A program made the translations under genes and the position numbers. From the NCBI RefSeq assembly GCF_024362695.1, contig NW_026063245.1, positions 709,501 to 773,500 on the forward strand: a stretch of DNA of 64,000 bases. The letters run 5' to 3'. The notes under the pieces are model-generated. The model was not told where the DNA came from. It did not search any database and saw only the letters and a program-made list of their open reading frames with translations. Each line of letters starts with the position of its first letter. Positions within the stretch are counted from its first letter, which is position 1. Source of the stretch: Pectinophora gossypiella. Its lineage: Eukaryota > Arthropoda > Insecta > Lepidoptera > Gelechiidae. Positions 46,823-56,784 of this stretch are shown piece by piece.

Positions 46823-47103
46823 TGTTGATTCGGTACGGAACGGTGTTGTTTAAGAGAAAGAGTTTGTGATTTGTAGGAGATAATTATAATCTGAATTCCA
46901 CTAATGTTTACAGTAACAAATGTTAAAGTTCATAAAAAATGTTAGTAAAATGAAAGTAAAATGTTAAAATGTTCGGAGTGCACCCGGTCTCGACAGCCCC
47001 GCGTAATGCACTGGCGATTAAAAATTAATATAATTAAATCAGCGCATTATAAATCTAATGCGCTAGCTATTTGATCACGTGTTCGGTAGCATTAGACCGA
47101 ACA
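46823..47103 (-). repeat. BEL 5' LTR
   Basis: 281 bp; it matches 38639-38908 apart from an 11-bp extra segment. It would hold the promoter. It is adjacent to duplication ACCTC at 47104-47108. Confidence 0.93.
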
Positions 47104-47277
47104 ACCTCAATAAATTTATAAGGTTCGTTGTCCGTTCCCGAAGCGTCGAAACACACGTAAATCTGTTTCGTCGGCGTCTACTGTAGCGTCAGGACAGCGT
47201 CTTCATTTCTTCTGCCTGGCGGATAGCGTTACGACCACGACGACGGATTTTACTGGAACGGCTCAACCGGCTGCGCC
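47104..47277 (-). mobile_element. Gypsy-E1 leader and primer site
   Basis: The minus strand after the LTR reads TGGCGCAGCCGGTTGAG, a tRNA-Ser-type primer site as used by many gypsy/errantivirus elements. The leader continues to the BEL insertion. Confidence 0.75.
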
Positions 47278-47534
47278 AATTAAGGTGTGGATAATTGAGA
47301 CACAGACTCCGGGAGACACGACACGTTTATTCAAGAGAACGTAGTGTATAGAACCTCTTAGAACTACTTACTTTTGTTTATATACTGACCTAATGCAATA
47401 ATAAATTGCTTACATCTAAAATCTTAAACTATGTTATTGCAACAACATACAATTTCTTAATCTAGTTCTTACATGTAAAGTTGACATCAGCATTGTTATG
47501 GAATGCTGATGATGCGGAAGTGGATTCCTTAACT
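47278..47534 (-). repeat. Gypsy-E1 5' LTR
   Basis: 257 bp, beginning AGTTAAGG and ending CCTTAATT on the minus strand (inverted ends). It has a TATATAAAC box near 47388 and AATAAA near 47330. The right flank CACG (47535-47538, CGTG on the minus strand) duplicates 26094-26097. The AGT-type start and 4-bp duplication fit the gypsy/errantivirus group. Confidence 0.85.
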
Positions 47535-48389
47535 CACGCGCGCCTCGCGCAAGAACCGGTCGCGTGTGGTGCGGCGAGCGAGCCGCACGGCGATGTTGCG
47601 CGGACGAGGGACTCCCTCGCTCCCCGCGCGCACTCCGCCTACACGCACACAGCTGACCATATCGCGCTCGTCGACGGTCACTCCGAGCTTCGCGGCGCAC
47701 GTCGCAACGAGGTGGGCGACATTCTCTCCACTCTCCTCGGGAATGCCGGAGATCTCGATGTCGTTCAGGAGTAGCTCCTGGTCGCGATCATCGAGATCCT
47801 GCTTCAGTTGCGCGACCGTCGACTCCAACGCGCTGATGAGCCCACTTTGGGCACCGTCTCCCCCGACACTTGCCTCTAGCTTGCTGAGCCGTGCGTCACA
47901 GGAAGACACCATGGCACGCAGGTCCTGCATGTCCTGGCGGAACGCGCGGATCTCCTCCGGAGTCTGCCTCATCTCCTCACGGAGCTCTTCGCGGTTCTGC
48001 CGCATCTCCTCGCGAAACTTTCGCATTTCCGCAGACAGGACGGCCTCCGGCTCTTTGTACTCGACAGTGACGTCGAGCGCTGTTGCGTTGAGCGAGGCAG
48101 CGACCTCACGCGCGTCACCAAGCTCGATGCTGGCTGGCTGGGTGGCTACCGTAGACTCGGACATTGAGTCGTCCAGTAAATAGGCGATACCTACACCGCG
48201 TATGGGCGTGCTGTTGTCATTTTTTGTAGGCATTCTGGCTCTAAAGCTCGGGCAACGCCAAGACTCGTGTATTTGTGTATCCCTAGGTACATTGACACAC
48301 GACCTATGGCTTGCCCCTTTGCAGCCAGGACACACGATGCCGTCTGGTAGGGACATGTATTTACAGCACGCACTGCACTTCACCGGCAT
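47535..48389 (-). pseudogene. LINE-A ORF1, N-terminal part with PHD-like finger
   Basis: Starts at ATG 48389. Residues 5-45 form a PHD-like zinc finger (C-X2-C...C-X2-C...H-X2-C...C), then an acidic linker, a strong coiled coil with repeated EEMRQ/REELREE segments (about 120-215), and the start of the RNA-binding fold (NDIEISGIPEE, then RPRNIAVRLARR). It ends where gypsy-E1 inserted; the remaining codons are at 25920-26097. The GC content is high compared with the surrounding DNA. The 5' UTR probably extends to about 48600. Confidence 0.85.
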
Positions 48390-48612
48390 AGTTGTAATAG
48401 CTCGATCGATCCGTTTATTATTTAATACAAAAGTTCACGACAAACCTAACAGATGGCGTTAGTGTGATGTAAATATTCGTACAATTTTTGTAGTGACACT
48501 TTGTAAGTTTGTTTAGTACTTATAATAATATAACTTGTGTACAATTTTACTACAAATATATGTGTTATATGCACTGTACGAGTTTTATTTGCCACTTTGC
48601 TCCAGTAATTAT

Positions 48613-48860
48613 TTATGTGGGTACGTACACTTTAGGCTTACGAGTCGCGAGTGGATTTTTTATTTTAAGTTTAGCAACGTAATCCTGGCACTTCACTGAA
48701 ATCCCACAATGTATATTACTCACTAGGGTATTCTTAAGCTTTTTGTATATGTGACGCACTGTAATTACTGAGGTAAATATTTTTTTATCGAGGCAAAGAG
48801 ATGTCGTACCGTCAGTAAACACGACGTCCGTGACGTCACCTTTGGCTGACGATTATCGGG
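48613..48860 (-). other. Unassigned segment
   Basis: About 250 bp between the LINE-A 5' UTR and gypsy-4. A 69-codon minus-strand frame is present, but I recognise no domain. It may be a small insertion into gypsy-4, whose RT coding stops abruptly at about 48865. Confidence 0.3.
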
Positions 48861-48864
48861 CTGG

Positions 48865-49884
48865 CATTCTGAGTTTGATTCCCGAACGATGTCATTAACT
48901 AGGAGTTCATTTATAATTTGTCCGACTTTCTCTCGTTCTGCTAGGGACAGTCTATAAGGACGGTAAGTGACAGGGGAAGTATCGTGTAAATTGATTTTCA
49001 TTTCTGCAACAGACGTCATTCCTAACTCGCCAGTTGAAAATGCAAAGCAATCTCTATAACTATTTAAAATAGCTAACAATTTATTTGCAGCCACTGAGTC
49101 CAAGTCTGCATCAACATTAAGATCATCAAATGTGTTTGGCATCGGCAGAGATGCGTCGAACGTTCATAACATAACTACCTTTCATGTCATCAGGGAATAT
49201 CTCATTAGGTAAACCTATACCCCTGGTTAAAATTTTGTCTTTAACGAAAACTAACTCTTTACCGTTAAGAGGAATCAAGACCACATGACCAGTACCTTTT
49301 GTGATAGGATATAGTCCGGGTAGTATCAAATATTCCGACCCTTTACTCAACCTTAGATCCGGCGTAATACTTACAAAACCAGTAAAATCAGAATTACAGC
49401 TTATCGCAATAGAACAATTATTACTAACTATAGAATCTTCTCTAGTTTTAAGAATAATTACATTGGACTTGTTCGGTGTAACTTGATCAAGAATCAACTC
49501 TTTGTCAGATTTAAATACTCTCACTGAGGGATGTTCTGTCAAGGACTGTCCTATCAATATGTCAGCGGGCAAATATGACGCAGGAACAAGGAATGCTGAC
49601 AGTTGCAACTCGACGAGGTCTAATTTTATGCTAACATTTACTCTACCATCAGGAATAATCGCACTATTTCCAAATCCCCTAAGAGTTGGTAAGTTGTCAG
49701 TATTTCGATTCAATTGTAAAGCTTCGCAAATACTGTCGCTAACAAGCGTGCATTCGCTCCCGAAATCAATATATCCGGATATGACAGTACCGTTTGCAGA
49801 CACTTGCTTAAAATACTTTTCATTACTACCCACAACTTCGGGTCCGAAACCGTAATACGAAAGACACTTAGTCGACGAACGCAA
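48865..49884 (-). pseudogene. pol: Gypsy-4 protease and start of RT, truncated
   Basis: A retroviral-type protease with D-F-G-S (YIDFGSECTLVS near 49765) and LIGQ near 49552, then a long spacer and the start of a gypsy RT (INLHD...YRPYRLS near 48965). There is one frameshift near 49137. Coding stops in RT fingers at about 48865. No link to gypsy-1 is apparent. A possible gag piece of the same element is at 53410-53650. Confidence 0.8.
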
Positions 49885-50035
49885 TATCGAATGAATTCGT
49901 AAACGACAGTCTGTAGTTCAAATGGTTGCTTAATCGACGAACGGAATATCGAATGAACATTTCAACGACACATTGCAGTGCGAATGGTTGCTAAGTCGAC
50001 TAACTGAATATCGAATGAACTACAAATCGAACTAC
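49860..50035. repeat. Short tandem repeat of about 60 bp
   Basis: Three imperfect copies of a unit with 'tcgacgaacggaatatcgaatgaa' spacing, next to the gypsy-4 protease start. No function is apparent. Confidence 0.65.
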
Positions 50036-50373
50036 TATCGGCCGGTATCACGCTTTTTCAATTTCATGCGATTTTTAACATTAAATAAAGATTTTTCAAT
50101 ACATATAAAATTCCATGTTGTTATAAAATATTTAAACCATAAATTGAATGAGTTTACAATAAAACCAACCTATTTAGTTTCTATTCCACAGATGAGTATT
50201 TTTATTTATGAACGTAAAAAGTAAACCAACGAAAAAAGAAGAATACGGAGTATAAGAAAAATAACATTCATTTTCTAAAAAAAAATTTACATTTCTTCCA
50301 ACTTCACCAAGATTTTCATTTTTTAAAGTGGCAAATGTAAGCCAATCCAAATAACCTGACCTGACTTAAGTAG

Positions 50374-50745
50374 TTATAAAAATAATCTACATAATAAATC
50401 AGAGTTCAAGATGATTGTCATAACGAAACTTTAACGTACTTACATCTACAAATTATAATCAACGACATCACAGAATATTAAAGTAGTAATAAAATAATCA
50501 ATATAATCAACAGTATCACAAAAGCATTTGGCTTGTTTATTAACTAAGTATTTATAAAAATCTACATAATAAATCAGAGTTCAAGATGATTGTCATAACG
50601 AAACTTTAACGTACTTACATCTACAAATTATAATCAACGACATCACAGAATATTAAAGTAGTAAAAAAATTATCAATATAATCAACAGTATCACAAAAGC
50701 ATTTGGCTTGTTTATTAACTAAGTATTTATAAAAATATACATAAT
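50374..50745. repeat. Tandem duplication of about 178 bp
   Basis: Two near-identical units, with a third begun, of AT-rich sequence directly downstream of the MULE gene; the third unit runs into the last codons of that gene. The stretch 50036-50373 holds nothing recognisable. Confidence 0.85.
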
Positions 50746-50748
50746 AAA

Positions 50749-52667
50749 TCAGAGATCAAGATGATTGTCGAAACCATAAAAAATCATACGACGAGACTTT
50801 CTATACTTACAAAATTCAACACTAATGTTTCCGTGTCTGAATTGGGTAATTGTGGTAGCAATGTGTTCATCGATATCGCAGGTTTCTTTCTTTTTTGTTG
50901 TAATATTAGATCCTTTTAAATATAAAGTTTGATAATAATTATCTTCTTGTTGTAAGACAGTCAAAAAATGTGCAATACTTTTGGGTTTATTATTATTTTT
51001 TTTGTTTACGATAGCATGCCAGCTCTCAACCATATTTGTAGTTCGATGATGACTACTACTGCAGGACCATTTGTCGGTAAAAAAAGAAGTTTCATTTAAC
51101 CATGTCTCTACAAAATAATTGTTAAACAAGACAATTTTTTCATCGTTGGGACATTGAGACATGATGTACAACCACCCATTTTCAATAACTTCTTTGGGAA
51201 AATGTGCCAAAACAGTACACCTTTTTATATGTTTTCGAGCCAGTGCAGATTTTGTGATTCCTACTTCGTCAGCTTTTCGCCACAAACTTCTAGAAAAATG
51301 AAAGAAACACCCACTAATGCAAGTCTCTGGGAATATATCTTTGATCGCTGACATTGTCGCCCGCTCGAAGTCGAGTATAATATTTTTGGGATCAAATTGA
51401 GGAATTTGACTCTTGATCAAGGAAAACAATATTTTATAAGTTATTTTAGTTTTGTTTGCCAATAACGCATAAATCACAGGTATTATATTCGTGTGTGTTT
51501 TACTACTTCCTAAATCAACATGCAAGGTATACAACTGCTGAAAAGGTTTTAGACAAAATTTAAAGGTTCCATCACATAAAACTGTCAAATTGGGATTTGC
51601 CAATATTGTTTTGCAATGCTCACCAGCGAAAAGCAAAATTCTGTTCCTCGAGTTGTAGTAATCAGCTAATAAAAAGCTTTTGAATCTTTCGGGCACAACA
51701 ACTTGTTTCAATGTATTAAAACATATTTTTTTTACACCCTGCGACTTATTTCGGTTTCGATAAAACTTATTCTTAACATTTTTAAATGTGGGAATTCTTT
51801 GGATGAGGCTGATTCCCTTGTCTTTTAGCTCTGCTACAGTCTGTCGAAAAACAGTTGGTATAGGTACAGTATAGTCAGTTTTAACTTTTTCAACGCACTC
51901 GTTAAATTTTATCTCAAGCTCATTTGACGTAAAATCAGGCTCACAGTTGTGTCTATCCTCCCGTTTAATAGAGTTATCATTATTAATAACAAGCATAGAT
52001 TTGCATATGTGTCTCTTCGAACATCTCCAAACACAAGAAGCTTTATTTCTCCTGTGTAAATTATATTTGTGGCCCGCGCGAAAAAGTACTGGCTTTCCTC
52101 GTTTTGATTTGATTATTTCATGTCCAGTTGTATGCGTACTTGAAGGTCCGGCTGGTGGATCATTTCCTGAATTAGATGGGCCAGGTTGCGATCCATTTCC
52201 TACAAAGAAAAATGTTTCTAATCTCAAACCAGCTTTTTAAATCAAATCTAGAATATTTATTAAGGTAAAACACACTTTTAAATTTAATTATCAAATGAAT
52301 TTCACATTTTCTCAGTTTCATCTCATAATTTCTACCAATGCCAGTCAAGATAGGATAAGCACAAGATGGCCGCCACAAAACAAAAAACATTTAAATATAC
52401 AGTGTTTTCGGGGACGTATAGCGAAAACGTTAAGACCGTATAATATGATCAATTTTATCGACAAAAAACTCCCCATGGGGGGCGCCCACCCCATGTAGTG
52501 ATTTTAATTTTTTAATTAACTTTTTTATACGGTCTTAAAGTTTCCGCTATACGTCCCCGGACACACTGTATAACTGAACGAAGTAGCCGTTCGAACATTC
52601 ACAGTAACACTATTATATTCTAAATACACTTACCTCCAGCGTACATAAAAAACACCCACATTTTCAT
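50749..52667 (-). CDS. FLYWCH zinc-finger / MULE transposase, two exons
   Basis: Exon 1 is 52634-52667 (ATG and 11 codons plus 1 nt), ending CTGGAG|GTAAGT. Exon 2 begins at 52199 after the acceptor TTTTTCTTTGTAG and runs to the stop at 50749; the phases match. Exon 2 codes for a FLYWCH-type zinc finger (about residues 40-97, Cys65, Cys69 and HNC at 93-95) and a MULE transposase domain with likely catalytic D219 (LCDGTF), D286 (ILDFERA) and E401 (MVESWH). These residue numbers count from the upstream TTG at 52227. It is a Mutator-like DNA transposase or a derived gene. No element ends are found, so a domesticated gene is possible. There is no stop or frameshift. Confidence 0.82.
52400..52568. 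mobile_element. 169-bp MITE in the MULE intron
   Basis: Inverted ends starting CAGTGT(T/G)T and extending about 45 bp, flanked by TA at 52398-52399 and 52569-52570, as in Tc1/mariner-derived MITEs. It lies inside the intron at 52200-52633. The arms contain 'ggggacgtatagcg'. Confidence 0.88.
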
Positions 52668-52820
52668 TTTTAAAACTTAGAACATGTTGCAGTTTAATAT
52701 GCGCGAGCGCAGTAAAAGACGCTTAAGGAAAGACTGACTGACGTCACTAAGATGCACCACTGGAGATTAGATAAAAAGAAAGAGACCGCGCTATCTTTTT
52801 GGGCTACATTAACGGTTAAC

Positions 52821-52942
52821 GTGATGAAAAACGCCGGAGTGAGAGAGATGGCGCAATACTAGGAAGCGAGCGAGGCTTACATCCTTCTTGCTTTCTAGTA
52901 CGCCATCTCTCTCACTCCGAAGTTTTGCCGTCACGTAATGTG
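52821..52942. repeat. Imperfect hairpin of about 120 bp
   Basis: Arms of about 50 bp sharing 'cggagtgagagagatggcg' in inverted orientation around a short spacer, upstream of the MULE gene. It may be a small MITE or part of a MULE end. Confidence 0.7.
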
Positions 52943-53195
52943 ACCGAGCATGTCAGTAGTGTAAATGTTTTATTTATGTATAAGTACCTATTTCAGATAA
53001 CAAACTTGATATTAAGATTTCATACATGGTCATTTATTCGTAGTCGTTTATAAAACTTGATTTCAATATTTTTACCTGACTGTACATTGTACGTGCGTGC
53101 GAAATGAAGACAAAAACATTAGGTAAAATCGAATGGTGTCAATTCGCACAATGGTGCGAATCCTTTGCGTGCGAAACGACGAATAACTCGTTTAA

Positions 53196-53409
53196 ATTTT
53201 CGAAACTAATCGTATTTTCCTAAAATATCAAACCAAATCATAAACTAATAATCTAGAAATTAATAACAATTCATTATTTAACTGAGCTACTTATACTGTA
53301 ACCTCATTTAAAAATAATAAAATTAAGCATTTTTTAACCTTTCTCCCACACACACAAATATCTTTCTTTTATAACACGCCACGCGGACGGAGTCGCGGGC
53401 AAAAGCTAG
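53196..53409 (+). mobile_element. Helitron 3' fragment
   Basis: Matches the 3' part of 34794-36267 and ends with the hairpin and CTAG (53406-53409) followed by T. The 5' part is missing. It interrupts gypsy-4 gag. Confidence 0.8.
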
Positions 53410-53650
53410 TTTTGTCATAAAAATACTCAACTAATGTTTCGTTACGCCGACTTTTTCGATTTAACATTTCAACTAAGAGGTCTGCGTAATTCTGATCACT
53501 TGGGAATGTTTTCAATATTTTTTGTTGCAATTCATTCCAAGTGAACTCTTTTATTTACATGGAGTGTAAAACTATTGGAATGTCCATGAGCAAGAAAATA
53601 GTAAGTAATTTCCTCACCGTCTGCGGGCCAACTGCCTAACGACGAATTAA
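53410..53650 (-). pseudogene. gag: Gypsy-4 gag remnant
   Basis: Minus-strand reading TWNELQQKILKTFPSD, then LNRKSRRNETLVEYFYDK, the pattern of a gypsy gag capsid region. It is cut by the Helitron on the left and is frameshifted near 53555. The stretch 53651-54181 is AT-rich and holds nothing recognisable. Confidence 0.65.
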
Positions 53651-54181
53651 ACGATTCTTCTATCGCACATTAAGTCGATAATTTGTAGACAATTAACGTG
53701 CCCCACGGTTTTATTTTAGTCTAGTCTATGCATATGTTTATAATTCCCACGACTGTATCTATTTTATTATTTTTTGGTTTTTAGTACATTTAGCTTAAAC
53801 ATTGCAATGTATGTTTAACATAAAACCGTTTAACTTAAAAAGTTTTTTTACCTAAGGTGGGTGGACCATGGAAGGGCACTCTAACGAATAAATACTTTTT
53901 GTTCGTTTATTTACTGGATAAATGAAGGAAACAAGTTATTCAATAATACTTTGTTTTATTGTGCAACATATAAATCACTTTCTTTTTACCTAACTTTAAT
54001 CACTATTTATTAAACTTAAGTTTTATTAAGCTCTTCCAAATGGCCTTGCAAGGAACGCGGCTCCAAATAAGGCCAATATTATACATCAGTCGTTAAACTT
54101 AAAAATAAAGTTGTAACAATAAATATATCTGCTTTTGCTAAAACTACATAATAAGCTCTTTCAATTAAGCGAAACATTAAA

Positions 54182-54212
54182 TCCATACTAATATTATAAA
54201 TGCGAAAGTAAC

Positions 54213-54245
<33 letters not shown>

Positions 54246-56774
54246 TACTCTTTCACGCCTAAACGGCTCAACGGATTTTGATGAAATTTGGTATGGTGAT
54301 AGATGATAACCTAGAAATGGTCATAGGCTATAAATAATCACGCCATCGTTCTTAGGGGGTAGGCAGTTGGCAGATAACTAAATTGATTTAGTGATTTGTA
54401 GTCGTTTTTGTTGGGACTTTTGCTCTTTCACGTCTAAACGGCTGAACGGATTTTAATGAAATTTAGTAAGGTAATAGTTGGTTATCTAAAAACGGTTGTA
54501 CGATCAAATTGATCACGTCATCGTACTTAGGGGGTAGGAAGTAGGCAGAAAACTGAATTGAGTTAGTGATTTTTTTATGGTTTTTGCTGGGAGTTTTGTC
54601 TATCATGCCTAAACGGCTCAACGGATTTTGATGAAATTTAGTTAGCTGATAGATAGTAATCTAGAAAAGGATATGGCCTATTAATATTTATGCTATCGTA
54701 CTTAAGGCGTAGGCAGTAGACAGAAAACTAGGTTAGTGATTTTTAATTGTTTGTTTTAAAAGTTTGCCTCATTCACGCCTTAACGTCTGAACGGAATTTT
54801 ATAAGACTTGGTTAATTTAAAGATAGGATCTTAGGCACGGACACAGGCTACTTTTTATGGCGGGAAAATACCTCATTCCCGCGGAAATCTAGATTTCGTG
54901 ATCGTGTCAAGAAGCGCATGACGCCATAGCTACTGGAATGATTTCGATGTTTTTTTTTAAACTGAGTGACCTCAAGTTAGTATTTGATCACTTTTCTAAC
55001 TTAGAGGGTAGGTAGGCGCCATAATTTAGGGAATTTATGATAAAATTTTGATGCAACTGTCTTTATTAAACAGTTATATCTCATTCCTACAGGAACCTAC
55101 ACATAGCTATAGCTAGCTATCTATTAACATTAAAACTCTTTCTAGAATCACATTACGCCAATTAATTGATCTGATTTGTATAAGTTTTTTTATTCAACTA
55201 ACTATTACATTACATACAGATAAAATCTAATTACTTACACCACATAATTAATATAGTACTACATGACTAGCTACGCTTTAAACTTGAGGAGGTAATTCGA
55301 TAGACATTTATACGAACTTTAAGCCCAGTAATCAATCATAGTAATAAGGTAATACTCATTTTAGACAAAGAAACGGATAGGTAATCAGTTCGTCAACGAA
55401 ATTATAACACCTACACTTAGTTTGTTTACTATTTAACGAGGGAAAATAATCCTTACTAATATTATAAATGCGAAAGTAACTCTGTCTGTCTGTCTGTCTG
55501 TTACGCTTTCCCGCTAAAACCTCTCAACCGATTTTGATTAAATTTGGCACAGACAATCTTTAGACCCTGAGAAAGAAAATAGGATACCTTTTATTGCGAA
55601 AAGAAGGGACGAAGAGATTGAAATAGGGGTTGAAAGTTTGTATGGGATATTTTAATTTTAAAATATAAATCCATGAAACTTTATATTTAAGCACTTGATA
55701 AAAAATAATTAAACATTTGTTCTAGCGTTGCTGAAATTTCGACCAGTGAGGGGGTGAAATGAGGGTTGAAAGTTTGTATGGGAGTTCGTCATTTTTGGGG
55801 ATAAAACCACGAAACTTTATATTTAGGAACTTGATAAGAAATAAAAAAACAATTTGTTAAAGCGTTTTTGAAAATTCGATCTTTGAGGGGATGAAATAGG
55901 TGTTGAAATTTTTTATGAGGTTCGTCATTTTTCAAGATAAAAATATTAAATTTTGTGTTTAGGCACTAAATAACAAACAAAAAATCGTTTGTTCAAGCAT
56001 TTTGAAATTTTTACCAGTATGGGGGTGAAATACGGGTTGAATGTTTGTATGGGTATTCGTCATTTTTGAAGATAAAACCATGAAACTTGGTACGTAGGTC
56101 TCTTAGGATGTGCAGAGTTTTTCAACAAACGGATTTTCCGAAATTCGAACGGAACGGAACGGATTCGGAACGGGAACTACGAAGCCAAACTTTTTGTATA
56201 CAAAATATTAACCACTGAACCTAGGAACATGATATTTAGTAGTTTTGGGTGTATCAAGTTAAAAAAATTTGGCTTTTGTAGATAAAGTTCCTTTTAACGA
56301 ATACTCTGCATCGCCGCCACTGCCGTCGGTCGTCGTTCGTCGTCGCGCACATTCGCCGAAGTGTGGCGGCAGTCAACGGCGCTGTCTTGTGGTGGGGGAG
56401 CGCACGTGGTGTATACGTGGCCTGCTCGCGAGTGTCGAGTCCAAACAATTTCTACATTTTAACAAATAATAACAAAATAGCAAACGTTGTGTACAAAAAA
56501 GTTTTAAATTAGGTCATTTTAAAATATTTTTGTACACAACGTGACGCTGACCCCTGTAAGTGTCTTGGACATAAGGGACCGATAAATATTCCTAGGTAAT
56601 TTCTGCCACTCAATGGAATACATAGGTACTTTATAACGACTGTAAACAGATATTTTTTATTTTTTTTAAATATACCTACTTACTCTCTTTTAATCACATG
56701 CTATACCGTTCCTTTTATATAATCCTTAATATTCAAATTAAAAGTACGCAGACGAAGTCGCGGGTACCAGCTAG
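54182..56774 (+). mobile_element. Composite Helitron with two 5' ends and one 3' end
   Basis: Starts TCCATACTAATATTATAAATG at 54182. A second start, TCCTTACTAATATT, is at 55450 after A. It ends in CTAG (56771-56774) followed by T, with a GAC-GAA-GTC hairpin just before. (TCTG)n tracts follow each start. The part to 56584 is repeated in inverted form at 1-2423. No Rep/helicase coding. The 3' end shares its hairpin motif with the other Helitron family here. Confidence 0.8.
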
Positions 56775-56784
56775 TCCTAATATA

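Larger units (their letters stand above)
38639..47103 (-). mobile_element. Full-length BEL/Pao element with envelope-like domain
   Basis: LTRs at 46823-47103 (5') and 38639-38908 (3'), starting TGTTCGG and ending ATCAACA on the minus strand. Target duplication ACCTC is at 38634-38638 and 47104-47108. The LTRs differ by one 11-bp indel that I can see. A primer site TGGTCCTTCGAGCC directly follows the 5' LTR. One open frame of 2503 codons fills most of the element. It sits in the leader of gypsy-E1. The LTR identity and intact frame point to a recent insertion. The stretch before the 3' LTR is pyrimidine-rich on the coding strand, so the polypurine tract is not obvious. Confidence 0.95.

Noticed and set aside
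47566..48183. A 205-codon plus-strand frame
   Set aside because: It is the antisense shadow of the GC-rich coiled-coil coding of LINE-A ORF1.
48613..48822. A 69-codon frame that might be a transposase end
   Set aside because: I could not match it to any family; listed only as an unassigned segment.
1..56774. A single giant transposon with 2.4-kb terminal inverted repeats (Maverick-like)
   Set aside because: No DNA polymerase B, capsid or retroviral-type integrase of that class lies inside as a unit; the inner repeat borders coincide with Helitron TC termini, so two Helitron insertions explain it better.
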